From Mactromeris polynyma (lineage: Eukaryota; Mollusca; Bivalvia; Venerida; Mactridae): a stretch of DNA of 64,000 nucleotides. Numbering within the stretch: position 1 is the first letter of the stretch; every line of letters starts with the position of its first letter. The position numbers and the translations under genes are program-made. The notes beneath the pieces were generated by a model, which saw nothing but the letters and a program-made list of their open reading frames with translations, did no database searches and was not told where the DNA came from. The DNA lies in contig JASFXZ010000003.1 of assembly GCA_032209605.1 (NCBI GenBank), forward strand, positions 9,984,807-10,048,806. Reading direction: 5' to 3'. Shown here piece after piece: positions 1 through 12,309 of the stretch.

Positions 1-1411
1 AAGAACATTTTATCATTCAATACATTTATTTTGCTTTTGTATGTTTATTTTGTATAAATAACGATTTTATCTATAGCTTGAACAAATAGAACAATTTACA
101 GATGTCAAAAAAGGCCAAACTTCCGATTTGAATAGATTATTATAATTTATAATCGATCGTCGCCGACAAGTTTTCGATTAATTTCGATAATCACGCCATC
201 TCTACTATTTTGCACAGTGTCTAAAAAGTTATTGGTACTGTTGACAGTAAGCTATAACTATCAGGGGTTTCACTAGGTGCTGAATCTCTAGGGTCATTTA
301 GTTAATCCTTTACTACAATCCGAAAGAGGTCGCGTTCATATAACCTCTCTAAAAATAGATATGCGTAACCAGGTGCTCGTTTGTGGTCCAATGAAATTTC
401 TCCTTACAAAACCGTGTTTGTCGTCTTTCTCAAAATGTCGTTATCGTTTATTAGGAGTTTCTGTTTTCGGAGTACTTAGAAGTACAAGTATATTCACATG
501 TTATATCACAAAATAGTTTAATTAAAAAACAAAAACCTCATCTACAATTATACACATTATATTGTACTATCTCATCGTCATCAATGAAATTCCTACGAGG
601 ATAAATAAACATCGCTGTCCCCTAAATAAAGTATTTTGTATTGTATATTGTATTGTTTATACTGTTTTTTAACGTCCTTCCTGCCGCTTCCAGTTGTAAG
701 AATTTCCAAAAAAAGAAACGCCACACAAACAACACCGATCAACCAAAGAATATTGCCGTGTAGGAGTTGCGGTTGTGTCCATGGGCGCAGTCATATTGAA
801 ATTGTCACAAATACGTAATAGGAACGTCTTGGTGATCTTCGCTCAAATAGAATTTACGGAGCTCGGCGGAGATTGACGGATATTCATAACTCTATACCAC
901 ATCATTTTGCAGGCGAGGATTTGATTGACTACTCAAAGGTCACTTGAACGCGACCTGTATGGGACAGTCATCAGATCCAGTTAGCGTATAGTATAAGAGC
1001 GTGCGACTGGAGCTGATTTTAATGAGATTGCAATGTATACGGACACATCATACTTGCTATCTCGGTATTTATCATCTATTGCAATCTATCTGATAAACGG
1101 TTTCTAAACATGACAATTAAAACGACTGATTTTATTTCATTTTTTGCAATAATTAGACGAACTCAGTTACAAAATTTATAGTTTCCTGAGCAGTTTCAGT
1201 ACCGCATTACGAAGCACACTGGTTCAGACTTATGAATTCGAGTTTTGAAACCAGTTTCAATGTACAGCCTTGCTATTGGTCAATCTTATGACTTTGCTCA
1301 AAACCAACTAATCAGAGGCTGGGGTTTTGCGACTGGTCTCCATGCTCAGACGCATAACCTCAGCTATTTTTTGGCATTGCTTCAAGTTCGCTTGTTAGAA
1401 CATTCTAACTG
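1..1411. other. Intergenic, no gene seen
   Basis: No open frame here resembles a protein I know and no splice-bounded exon is convincing. The stretch at about 255-320 (containing tttcactaggtgctgaatct) recurs at about 21060-21110, so at least that part is dispersed repeat. Confidence 0.5.
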
Positions 1412-1554
1412 CAGTAAAACGTCAATAATTAGACCACCATTGGGATCCTAGAAAACTGGTTTTATTATTGTGCCGGTCTTAATATTGGGGTTGATTAAAT
1501 GAAAATTGATGACATGGTATTATTACTGAGGTGGTCTTTAAGTGAGGCTTACTG
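1412..1554. mobile_element. MITE, 'CAGTAAAACCTCA' family, diverged copy
   Basis: The segment begins cagtaaaacgtcaataatta and ends gtgaggcttactg, an imperfect inverted terminal pair. Inside are the family's repeated 'aagaccacc' and 'ggtggtct' blocks on opposite strands. No coding capacity. The best preserved member is at 9658. Confidence 0.6.
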
Positions 1555-1653
1555 TACTATATTCTAACATTAAAAACAATGAAAGAAAAAATCTTCGGGA
1601 TACACAAAGTTTGGATGTTGATGAGAGGTTGTTGTTCTAGCGAGGTTAAATAA

Positions 1654-3895
1654 GGGTAGCCCACTCCTGACGTATTAGCGTCACTCTGCGCATATTTTTG
1701 CGCAGCCCGTTTTCGGATGTTGTTAAAGATGGGACGATGTTAAAGTCGCCCCAATAAACTATTAAATGGTATTAAACAACGAACTGTAGCGTTACTGTAG
1801 CAACTCGCTTCCAATTTGTTAATAATAAATTATATTCCGCTAATATTGTTTACTCGTATTTCGGTATTATTTACTTTTGCGACATCAAGATTTACCTCCC
1901 TTCGACATAGACCGCTTTTCGCGTTGTTGACATCCTCCGTAAAAATGCACGGTTTCGAAAGCGTAAAACAGTTAAACAGACTCAAAAGCATCGTTCATGC
2001 ACAGAAGAAGAGTTGGCGGAACAGAGGGGATACTGCAACAATATAGATGCAATCGGAGATCACGGTTAGTGAACATATACAAACTTTGAATGAATGACGT
2101 CCTCATTTTTCCAATAAAATCAACAGATCAATCATCAGCTTGATCAAGACCAACATTTTCGTTCTTAGGCAAAATCGAAAGCAGCATTGTGAAGCGTAAT
2201 AATGCCAGCACATAATTAGTCGCAATAAAAACACAGCGATGTTATATTAAATAAATTTTATAGGTCTGGATAAACATGAATTTAATGAGAAAGTTTACTG
2301 ATAAATCAGATTATTAAATACATGTTTCATAGCAAAACATACACAAATGTTGATTCAGACATTGCAATTGTTTAAATTAATGTTAAACTTCTCTGGAGCC
2401 AATGATGTCTTATTGTTGAGGTTTTACATGTATATGCTTATTTATTTCCCTCTATTTCAGAGTATTTCAAGGAATAACTGAAGTCTAGAATCAAACAGAT
2501 GTCAATCCAATCTGGTGTTAAAAATTTACATTTAGTTCTGTACTTTTCCAGTCAGAAAAAGAATACATTCACTTTATACTGATGTCAATCCACTTTGATG
2601 TTAAATTGACATGAATGAATATGTTGCACATAACATGTATGTGAGCTTCATACTAATTACATATTAATTGTGTTGTGTCCATGTTTACAATGTTAAATCT
2701 TCAGGGAAGTAAAAAATGAATACAAATGTTAATTTTAAGATCATTAGTGGAAACTGATTTATTATAAGTTGCTTTTTAAGATAGGTACATAAATGTTCTT
2801 GTTTTTCTCAAATGTTTCAAAACTGTTATGGCAACCAAAACCAAAAAAATAAAATTGTGTTTTTTAAAACATGTCAACATGTATTCATTAATTTCTAAAA
2901 TATGTTATTTTTCCATATTCTTGCAAAACGATATTTTTGTTGCCGTTGGTACAGTTTCTATCCTACATTTTAAAATGCTGATTTGTGAAATTCTTCGAAG
3001 GATTTTATTACAGCAATGTTTTCAAAAGTATTTGACTATTCTAAGGGCAACTTTTGATGTTCCCTTATTATTGTAAAAAGGTGGGTGTGGTAATTTGACA
3101 TGGTTTTAAGTATATTTTTCATCCACAGTAAGATGATGATTTGATTGTAATTCAATTAGATATTATTGATGTATGGAATGTGTTTGTGCACGAGTCAATT
3201 GAACTTACTGGGACTATTATATATATGTTACAAAAGCATTTAATTTAAAGTTAATTGATGTTAAAAAGCTGATGTGTTAGACGTTTTAAATGATAACTTT
3301 CTTATATGAACACAAACATACACTTTTTATGTTTTTTAATTGAAATTAACATAACTATCTATAAGATTATCAGTGGTACACAAAATCCTTGTTATTATTT
3401 ATGCAAGTTTATTATATAAAAAGGTTGGAAAAAATGTATTTTGTTCCCCCTTTCTTCATATATATTTGTTTGATAATAATGACCAAAGAAATTAAAATCT
3501 GAACAGAATGTTCATACCTTTTGTTTGTTTGTTTGTTTCATCGGGTTTAACGCCGTTTCTCAACAATATTTCAGCATACCTTTTGACATTTTATGTTTTA
3601 TATTTGTACCGCAGTGATAACTCCTTGGCTACACAAGTGTATTTAACTAGTTTGGACTCTTTTTATTAATATGTATGATGATTTCTTAAGCCATACCCCA
3701 TTTTCAACACATGTTGGGTCAGAAAAGGCTGTTTTGAGGTGTGTTGATAAAATATAATTTTGCAAAAAAGTTAAAACACAAATATAAACTTTTTTCAACA
3801 AAAACTAACTGAGGACACTTATTTCTTAACTAATAACAGGGAATCATAGAATCGTAGTAATAAGGATTTTTTTCAATTTCAGGAGTGGGCTACCT
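1654..3895. mobile_element. 2.2 kb non-autonomous DNA transposon with TAA target duplication
   Basis: The left end reads gggtagcccactcctga and the right end is its reverse complement except for the outermost base. TAA lies immediately outside each end (1651-1653 and 3896-3898). A diverged copy of the flanking sequence at about 21211-21310 runs straight through this point without the element, giving an empty site (ggttaaattaattgtaaatt). A 3-bp TAA duplication is typical of PIF/Harbinger elements, but no transposase is encoded, so it would have to be mobilised in trans. Parts of its interior (about 3130-3430) recur at 21460-21750, so other copies or fragments exist. Confidence 0.7.
3512..3575. 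repeat. TTTG-run plus TTTAACGCCGTTT repeat
   Basis: Four or five TTTG units are followed by cgggtttaacgccgtttctc and a caacaatatttcag block. From memory this combination is a very common dispersed repeat in bivalve genomes; that recollection is one basis for the organism guess. Confidence 0.5.
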
Positions 3896-4120
3896 TAATT
3901 GTAAATTATCATAACAAGAAATATCGATAGTGTTGTTGAAATGAGGTTTTTCTTGATAAGAACCCCGCATTTGAGAGATTGAACTGTACTTCATGTTAAC
4001 ATTAAAACAAAAACATACACATAACTACAGTCAAATTTATAACAATCACAAAAGCCAAGTGGTAAGTCTGTCTGTGAGACATTTAAGTAGTTGAAATATT
4101 AATAGTCCAGTCAATCTAAA
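3896..4120. repeat. Dispersed repeat, copy 1 of pair with 21225-21390
   Basis: Both copies contain ttgtaaattatcataaca, gataagaaccccgc and a ctgtctgt..agacatttaagtag block in the same order and orientation. This is the host repeat into which the 1654-3895 element inserted. Confidence 0.65.
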
Positions 4121-6229
4121 TTTAACCCTCAAATAATTGCAACAGAAATGTTTTGAAGTATATACGTTAGAATAATACTATATAAAGAACATATCAAATA
4201 TCATGTCCTTCCTTTGCAAATTACGTTGTTATCGATCCATATTTTAGTGATTTTCAATATTTTGTCCATGCCTTATTTTTTCGTTTAAACTGTTAAAGCT
4301 TATAATAAAAAGCACATATTGTCTTACCTAAGCATAAATTCAATACACAAATCGCAAATCTGTGCCATTTTAAGGTATAAGAACAAAATTAATTTTGTGA
4401 CCTTGTATTTATATTTTGTCAAATTATTTTCCTACGGAAGCGGGTATGTGCCAAAATATTGGCAAAATTGGAAGAAATTTGGAAAATGCATTTTTTTCGA
4501 TGTATGTTTATCTGAACCATGATATGATTAATTTATAATCACTGTTAGGCCACAAAATATACCAATCTCGTTTCATGTAATAAAATATTGATGTATTTTT
4601 CAGCGAAACAGAGCAAAGCACGATATTTTGTATCTGTCATTTGGCACTCGAGGACGACACAAACTGCGTAAATCTCCGAGCCAAATGAAGTTCTGGTGTA
4701 AATGAAGCAAGTAGAAACCGAAATGACATTATAACTACAAAACCAGAACAAAGTGTACATAAAGAATGTAGACACATTTATTGCAATCCGTAGGAAATAA
4801 AGAAGACAATCGCGAAAGTCTCTATTAAAACATGTCAGTCTCCTGTATCTCTATATCCAAGTGTAATGCCATTTCAGTTTAACACACATTGTTTGTTTTG
4901 TAGTAAGCTTGTCCCCTGGTCCGTAATTCACACTGGTAATGCGTATTATAGATAATGCAGACGATTGAAATCACACAAAGCATTTTCAGTATCTAGAACA
5001 TCTGAGAGATCATGTCTATTATAACCGTTCAAATTTTATTTTTGTTTAACTCAAATCTTGAGGTCGGCGAATATAAAAGGAACTATTTTATTTTTATTTA
5101 GGTAAAAATTGGGTCGGCGTTCCCGATAAACAGAAAATTAAAAAAATGCTGGTCTTAAATAAAATGCTTCAACATGGGCACTTTCAGCACTTTGATTGTT
5201 CGTACAATTGTTGCTTTTTCAGTTTTACTAATTGTCATTATTATATCAGGTGTGTTGTTTGTTCTAAAATATTCACTATTCGTCTTCACACGTGTTTGTG
5301 TAGACTGACATACGCCCGGATCCACCGGGGGGGGGGACCAAGGGGGCCCTGGCACCCTCAGTTGGAAGTGACCCTTTTCTATTCCTAATATAAAATTATA
5401 TCCAATTATTAGGTCTGAATGTTACTATTCTTTTAGCTCTTTAAATACAATAAATTGATTTATGGTCGATTAACTCTTGTATACTTCCAGTATAGGGGAG
5501 CAAGTGCAATAAAAGTTGGCCCCCTTTTGTGCTCATCGGCCTTGAGGCTATCTTGAAGAATCGTATCTACACCAGACAGGCACTTTCAATTTCCTTATCA
5601 TGTTGAAAGCGACTGTAAAACACAGATTATTGAGCATCATACGTTACAGAGACAGATATCTGTTGTGTTGTTTTAATGTGAAAAAGTGAAAATAAAATTT
5701 CTTTAAATAATTTAAACAGTTCAATAAATTATGGAAGGGAATGTAATACTTGGGCCTAGAGTTTTGCAAAATAAAATAATTTTGTTTTTCTAGAACACGC
5801 CTACTTTCATATTTTCACATTTGCCTTATTATAATTGCATTTCAAAATGCTTTAAATTACATTTTCCTCATCGTATAAATAATTTGCATTCAAACTATAA
5901 CACATTTATAGTTTTCTTTGTATTTTGAAACATTATACCTGCGTGCATTATTTATTTCTACTTTACCGAGTCATAAGGAAATTTTAATTACTTCAAAAGA
6001 TTGAGTAATAAGACACCATCATACTTGTGGTCCTTTCATACAAGGAAGTTTTGCAGTGCGATATGCAAAAATACATACTGTGTTAAAAGTTGGTTGGTAT
6101 TTGAATTCATGTATCGCCCTAACCTAGAATCTACCATAAAATCACGAATTATGACAATGTATCACCAGATTCTGTATTTTTATTAAGGTAAATATATTGA
6201 AGGTCTTTTTTAAATTCGCTTAGTCGTAA
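4121..6229. other. Intergenic, no gene seen
   Basis: AT-rich sequence. Open frames are short and resemble no family I know. The only notable structure is the G-rich patch at 5310. Confidence 0.4.
5310..5386. repeat. GCCCGGATCCA plus G-tract repeat
   Basis: The sequence gcccggatccacc is followed by a run of about ten G and then agggggccctgg. A related gcccggatcca motif with a longer G run is at about 62755. The shared motif suggests remnants of the same repeat family rather than a regulatory site. Confidence 0.45.
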
Positions 6230-6400
6230 ACATGATAAAATGCCTACATCCTGTTTGTTCACATGTTCCCAAAACCACAAATATACAAGTCCGACACAGG
6301 AGTTTCTATCAAGACGTACGTGCCGCGTTAGTGCATACATATATAGGAAATATCTGCTTCGCAATTCCGGGAAACTTCGAAGAAAAGTATTTTTAAGTAT
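6230..6400. repeat. Dispersed repeat, copy 1 of pair with 23210-23410
   Basis: Same-orientation similarity to 23210-23410: a tttgttcacatgtt-like block, an acaaatatacaagt block, a gacctacgcgcca-like block and an atataggaaatatctg-like block occur in the same order. Diverged, without visible termini. Confidence 0.5.
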
Positions 6401-6544
6401 GTCTGTATAAAGGCCTTAATGTGCCTTTTTCAATATTATTTCTTCGTGTGTTTTGATAAAAAACCGTATAATTGATATAGGTGTTTCAAGAAAATCCAAA
6501 TTGAAACTAATTACATGAATACACAACTACATCCGGTCATGATT

Positions 6545-6975
6545 GTTAATTATCATCATAAACTTTTATTTACTAGTATTCATTATAGAATTCGAGAATA
6601 TTCCGATTCTTTAGATTTAGCCCCACTAATTATGGGTATGTCTTGACATAACCGTCCATAAAACCTGACAAGCCTTACACATGGTACGGTGTATTTTCAA
6701 AATGCCATACTTGAAAACTATGGAACATAACTTTATTTCAAAAAGTATTTTATAGAGGCAAATAATTAAATAATGTTCTCGTTTTAAAAAATCAATTGTG
6801 ATTTCTGGGCCATTTTTCTGCGCTCACAGCCAATTATTTCATGTCGGAGATGATAAATACATTTATTGCATTTCAGGGAGCATACATAAAACTGTTTGTA
6901 ATTTAAGTATATACTTAAGGCGGTTACCAGTTAATATAGTTTATAAGTGTGCTCCCTTATCATGTTCCATTAAAA
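6545..6975. repeat. Dispersed repeat, inverted copy of 13465-13985
   Basis: The reverse complement matches 13465-13985. Shared blocks are the TATGGAACATAACTT-type block, the GTGTATTTTCAAAA block, GGGCCATTTT..GCGCTCA and the GGCGGTTA block. No coding content. Confidence 0.6.
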
Positions 6976-8124
6976 ATAGTCTGTCAAAACTTCTGCCAAA
7001 TCAGCATGAAAGTTTTAATATACATGTGTACACTATTTCACAGAGTTTATGACGAAATGGCTTCATATTCACTTGTGACAAGGATTTTTACTGAAGGCTG
7101 ACTGAGAGTAGGTACAGGAGGGGCTATCTCCTGGAAATTTGATAAAATGTTGGTACTTGTATGATTTGGTCGTTTTACTAGTGCAATTCTCATGAAATAG
7201 TCGTAAAGATTTAGACCCTGAAATACACCAGAAGCCACCATTTGATATATATATTTTAATTGTTTTTAAGGGGGAGATCCCCGGGAACCCCTTAAAGGAG
7301 GAGGATAAATCCTTCCAGTACCTACCCCCACTCGGCGCTGCGCACCTCAAGTGCAGGGCATTTTCATCATGTTTGTAGATTTATGTAGATTTATGTTGAT
7401 ATACTACTTGTAGTGATGTCAATCCAAAAATATGTTTATTATGTTTGAAAACATGAAGATCTAATATACTTTTGATTATCCTATTATGAATTTTTACTTA
7501 AAATAAGGTTATCTATGTTTTGAGTTAATTGAAAGAATATTTCTAGCGACTTCATTAATTGAAGCTTATATATCTTAGTGGATGGGGTAATTTCAATCAT
7601 TTAAATTAAACAACTACTACTTTTGTATCGTTCTAATTAGGCATTGTTCTTAAACACACAATGAATGAAGAATCCGGTTACATCTTCTGCTGTGGAGAAG
7701 TTTTCAGGTGTACTTCATTCCACAAATGTACATCTTGTCTTATTTTATTTTCACTCAAAACAATTTTAGTAAAAATGAGGTGGTGTTATAAAACGGATGC
7801 ATTTGAAGTACTTCCGCAATTTAGATTTTGTTAGACTTTTGATATGTTGTTTCTATATAGATATAACTTTCATAAACAGTGAAAATCATTTCTGTTGCAA
7901 TTATTTGAAGGTTTGGCCTTTTTTGACGTAGAATGACTGGACTATAAGACCAGACAAACTTATAGTTTAGTTTAATCATATTATATTGTATAACTAACAT
8001 ATTTGCACAAACATACAAATAACTTGCACTTATATTCATAAATTGATACTCCTACTACTCATTTCAACCTCGTGCAATTAAATTAAATCCTATTCACCTT
8101 ATTCAACATTTAACACAAAACTCA
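6976..8124. other. Intergenic, no gene seen
   Basis: Nothing recognisable as coding. A short patch at about 7395-7430 (agtgatgtcaatccaa) echoes sub-repeats inside the 1654-3895 element (gatgtcaatcca at about 2498 and 2582), so part of this is repeat-derived. Confidence 0.4.
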
Positions 8125-8293
8125 TTTAAAGATCACCTTAAAATTAAGACCACCTCGTTAATAAGACCAAACTTTCATGGACTATTGCTTAATTTTCTTC
8201 CATACATTAACTCGATAATCTGACCACCTCACAACTAAGACCGACTTTCTTCAGAAGCAATCTTGGTCTTATTACTGAGGGTTTCACTATATG
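8125..8293. mobile_element. MITE, 'CAGTAAAACCTCA' family
   Basis: Contains aattaagaccacctcgttaa near one end and ggtcttattactgaggg near the other in inverted orientation, as in the 9658 copy. The outer ends are eroded. Confidence 0.6.
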
Positions 8294-8740
8294 TCCAAAC
8301 AGCGCTAAGCCTCCTGATGAACGCAGAACTTGATTGGTTAAGTTAATTTCACTTCAAATATTTGTGTTGACAAGGATAGTCAGGTCCCAGTTTAAAAACA
8401 ATTGTTTTGGTTATAACACTACATCCTGATATGCGATAAGTCTATTCATTTTTATGTAAAATGCTTTATCAAACTAGTGAACTCAGTTCAGTCATATTTT
8501 ATTTTGTTTTTCCTAAAGCCGGGACCAGGTTACCAAATATTAAAAATTAGAAGATATGATAAATAAATGCTACTTACACCGTCGGTATGTATTCTCCAGG
8601 AAATGCATTCTGGGTATAACTCATAATCAAACACGTTTTCCCGACGGTTCTGGGTATAAAAATAAAACGCATTAAATATGTAGGTCAAAGATATCAGATC
8701 GTTGAACTAAAAGGTACGTGAAACAGATTACAGTTATGGT

Positions 8741-8925
8741 AGTGCCTGAGGGGTGGAGCGTCTGAGTCCGGGGTCTGGTCCTAAGGTCGCTAGTTCGAAT
8801 CCCGCCTTGGTGGTATCGTACCTGGAACTTCACAATCTGTAAATGAGGCGCGAATACTGGCTAGTATACCAGGAAGCAGTCATCGAGAGCAGATTATTAA
8901 ACTTGTTTCACAATCTTTGTAAAAT
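8741..8925 (+). repeat. tRNA-derived SINE
   Basis: A tRNA-like head (ggtggagcgtctgag.. then B-box-like agttcgaatccc) is followed by a body ending with the shared block accaggaagcagtcatcgag and a cttgtttcacaat tail. The same head-body-tail order recurs at 8930, 20345, 26781, 27911 and 29908, which makes it a SINE family rather than a tRNA gene. Confidence 0.65.
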
Positions 8926-8929
8926 TAGT

Positions 8930-9130
8930 TTTTAGGTGCAGTGGTCGAGCGCCTGAATCCTGATCCGAAGGTCGTGAGTTCGAGTCCATCGATGAGCGGG
9001 GTTTGATCACGAACTACACAGTATATAATTCGGCACGAGTACTGGTTGGTAGCCAGGAATCAGACATCAAGAATGATCAGTATAAGTTGTAAGAACTTGT
9101 TTCACAATCGATGTAAAATAAATAAATTTA
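8930..9130 (+). repeat. tRNA-derived SINE, tandem neighbour of the previous copy
   Basis: The A-box-like gcagtggtcgagcgcctgaa and B-box-like gagttcgagtcc are followed by the family body (tactggttggtagccaggaa) and the cttgtttcacaatcgatgta tail ending in a taaataaatttaaactaaac run. Confidence 0.7.
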
Positions 9131-9657
9131 AACTAAACCAAACTGTAATAAATATTATTTCACAATTCAAAACATATTTTCGGCTTCTTCAAAAGTACGA
9201 AACAATATTTCCCTTATATAAAATATCATTTTATTTACTAACACAGTACATGTCTTTGTGGCTGATAGAAATCTGTTTAAACAATAAACTTATTATTTAA
9301 TTTATATTTAGATCCATGTTGTTTACGATATCTTATTTTCAGGTATTTATTGTAAAATTAAACATTTAATGTCCATTTACCCGTCTCCAACTATCACGCA
9401 TTTTACTGGGCTCGCCTGCATGGTTATAAATTTCAATCAAATGTATGAGCTATTTTACATACAACAGTGATACCCTATTGGCTGATATAAAAAAAGAAGT
9501 CTAAATTTAGACCACGCTCACATCAATCTGTCCAATCAGCGGCCGCAGTTTCAACCGTATATATCCGTGTATTCAACGGTCCATGAAGTTCAGACTTTCC
9601 GGTTTAATTTCAAGTATGTACTGATAAAACGTTTTCATATTATATAAACTACATATA

Positions 9658-9806
9658 CAGTTAAACCTCACTTAATAATAAGACCACAATTTTCAAGTCC
9701 ATTTTCACTGCTTTGCTCTTTATTCAACCTCAATATTAAGACCACCTCAATAAGAATACCAGTTTTAAAGGGTCCCAAATGTTCTCGTTTTATTGAGGTT
9801 TTACTG
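9658..9806. mobile_element. MITE, type copy of the 'CAGTAAAACCTCA' family
   Basis: Begins cagttaaacctcactta and ends tattgaggttttactg, inverted termini of about 13 bp. TA lies just outside both ends (9656-9657 and 9807-9808), the duplication expected for Tc1/mariner/pogo-type elements. The 149 bp body alternates 'aagaccac' with its complement, so the transcript could fold into a long hairpin. At least ten further copies lie in the window. Confidence 0.8.
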
Positions 9807-9867
9807 TATTTTGTATGTGATAGAATAAACTAAGATATAAATTTTATGTCGGCAAATTTTCTACAAT

Positions 9868-10050
9868 GTAACCTCAATAATAAGACCACTATTGATACTG
9901 AAGAAAGTCGGTCTTAGCCGTGAGGTGGTCTGATTATCGATTTTAAATATCGGATATGATAATGAAGAAGTATTGAAAAACCTGGTCCACGAAAAAACGA
10001 TCTTTTAACTGAGGTGGTCTTAATTTCCAGGTGGTGTTTAAGAAAAGCTT
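9868..10050. mobile_element. MITE, 'CAGTAAAACCTCA' family
   Basis: Starts near gtaacctcaataataagacc and ends near ggtcttaatttccaggtggtg. Its middle (gaagaagtattga..aacctggtcca) is shared with the partial copy at about 21765-21850. Confidence 0.6.
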
Positions 10051-10148
10051 AACTACGTGTTTGTCATTCATAACCGTTCTAAATCAAGAAACAATTTAGT
10101 GAGAATTTAACACCCACAATGGGAAGAGTAGATGTGTATCAAAGAGTA

Positions 10149-10325
10149 CAGTTAAACTTTACTTAAAGACCACCTCAACATTGATATCACCTCAAAGTAA
10201 GAACACAGTTATCAAGTCTATTTTCACTGTTTTTCTCTGTATTCAACATCAATATTAGAACCACCCCATTAAGAAGACCAGTTATCAAGGATCCCAAAGG
10301 TGGTCTTATTATGGAGGTTTTACTG
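10149..10325. mobile_element. MITE, 'CAGTAAAACCTCA' family
   Basis: Begins cagttaaactttacttaaag and ends ttatggaggttttactg, with TA outside both ends (10147-10148 and 10326-10327). Internally it shares tctattttcactgtttttct with the 9658 and 22255 copies. Confidence 0.75.
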
Positions 10326-10534
10326 TAGTCTTGATTTCTTTACGAACGATTTTATTTACCAATCGATTTGAATGAGCTTGGATTTTTTGGTTTCAGGTGA
10401 CGTCAGATATTAATTGCTTTCCAGTGTTTGCTAGTTTACAAAGATATTTGTGAAGATGAAATCGAGAATTCATCAAGTTGAACTCGTGAATTCATGAAGT
10501 TGAACCCGTTTAATTAGTTTTAATTTAATAATTT

Positions 10535-10712
10535 CAGTCGGACCTCGTTCATTCGAATTCATCGGGTCCGAAAATTTATTTCGAATAATGCATGGTTTCG
10601 AATAACTCATTTCAATTCGACGTACATAATAATCTATATTGGGACCTGATGTAAATTTCCGATAATACCGAGTATTAGGATAAAAGGTTGTCGAATAAAC
10701 AAAGTTTGACTG
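10535..10712. mobile_element. MITE, 'CAGTCGGACCTCG' (pogo-like) family
   Basis: Begins cagtcggacctcgttcattc and ends with the complementary attcgaataaacaaagtttgactg. The interior carries tcgaataa and tttcgaata motifs on both strands. Other copies are at 22883, 29343 and 39188. CAGT-starting termini with CCTCG resemble pogo/Tigger ends; that assignment is inference. Confidence 0.7.
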
Positions 10713-10939
10713 AATATAGCTATCAACACTCAATTCTTCCATCCAATATGAGCTTTTCATACTTTGCTGAGAGTTCAGAGTAATGAGTCCCAGGCGCAGA
10801 TATCACGTGACCCTCAGGTAGGGATTAACATAAATTCCATTTTATTAATTATTAGAGTTAGTGGCCAATGGTTTTGTAGTGGTCACTGAAAAAAAACATA
10901 GAAAGATGCTTGCAACATTGTTATCAACAAGACGCAAGT

Positions 10940-11505
10940 GTGGACATGTAGCTTCGGACGTTTCCGGATCTTGCATCCAGGGTTCAACGCCATGACCATT
11001 ACAACTCCTATTTAACAATTGGAGCTAATCAAATTTAACAACATAACAATTATACAGATTGACTGAGGCATACAGTGTATATGTGTGATGTTCTCATATT
11101 TGCAACAAACTTCCAACAAATATGTCGAATGAGGTGTTTATTTCAAGCTAAGAAAAGTTAAATATACACTGATGACTACATATTTTACAGGTTTAAATTG
11201 CCATACATTTGATCTCTTCCGTTTATCTAATATAGGTTTAATAAATACATGTAAAATGAATTATATACAACATATGGTTTTTATATCTCTCCATTGCCTT
11301 AATTGGGGGGTCTTTTGTCTGAAAAGAGGCTTATTTCAAGAGGTAGGTGAACAAAAAGAGTAAAACAAGCAGATACCGAAATGTTTGTCAGTGTCTATAG
11401 TTTATCAGACCACCGGCATAAATGTGTAAAATTGGCGAAAGCCCCAATATTCAAGATGGCGTCCAAGTTGAACCTGTGTTAGTGGTCACCTGAAAGCCGG
11501 CACTA
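10940..11505. repeat. 0.55 kb repeat with SINE-like head, copy 1 of pair with 19040-19590
   Basis: Collinear with 19040-19590. Shared blocks are ggttcaacgccatgacca, ctcctatttaacaattgg, tacagattgact, aagaggcttatttcaagagg-like, ataaatgtgta.aattggcg and ttgaacctgtgttagtgg. The first block is the reverse complement of a tRNA-like head, so a minus-strand SINE is likely part of it. Confidence 0.65.
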
Positions 11506-11509
11506 CACT

Positions 11510-12305
11510 TTAAAATCATGTATAACCAAGGTCACAACCATACATTGCTAAAATTCACCCACATACTTAACAACATGTAATGCATTCCATAATTCAACAT
11601 TATGCTGTACTCTGTGTCACTGGTTGCATCAAACAAAGAATAGACTCGTTGATGTCTTGCTGCTGAATTACAAAAGGCATCTCGCGATGTTACACCCATT
11701 TTACGCTCCGTCTTTGGTTTCATTTAAAGTTCCGAACAAGTTCGTTTTTTCGTCGTTTGGCGCAAACTTTTGTCAAGAATACAGTCACTGAACTATGTTG
11801 CACATTTGATGTTCACATTGTTATAATTAACACATTCGTCAGAATTATTTGGTAATTTAGAAATTTTTAACAAGTACATGATGTATATTTGTCTTTGGCT
11901 CTTAAAACCACATTTTCTCAGAAGATTTTGCACTTTCTTCTTTTTTTCTTCCTGTTTTTTTTATATATTTCAAATTGGCCCTCATTGCTTCATCAAAACA
12001 GCGTTGACACCCTCTTGTAAATAAGTGATACAGGGAACTTCACATACATAAGACAATGCATCCTCACAGACCTATAGGAAAACAGTCCATAAAACATATT
12101 GCATTTGAGGAGGCGCAATGGTAAATACGTAATGGAACAGGGGCACGACCATAAAGGATAATTAAGGAGAATCAAAGAAGACAAACAGATGGATTTAATG
12201 GATGGAACACATCACAGGACAAGTCGCGTATGTGCAAATCATCTACTGTATGCTTGTTTTCAAATTGGGAATCCTATTTTCAAATACAAATATGCATATC
12301 AACGC
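11510..12305. other. Intergenic, no gene seen
   Basis: No recognisable coding sequence and no clear left terminus for the adjoining mariner remnant. Confidence 0.35.
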
Positions 12306-12309
12306 CAAG

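Noticed and set aside
1921..2046. A charged open stretch inside the 1654-3895 element as a captured exon or transposase start
   Set aside because: It is short, matches no transposase motif, and has no supporting splice junction; kept only as part of the element.
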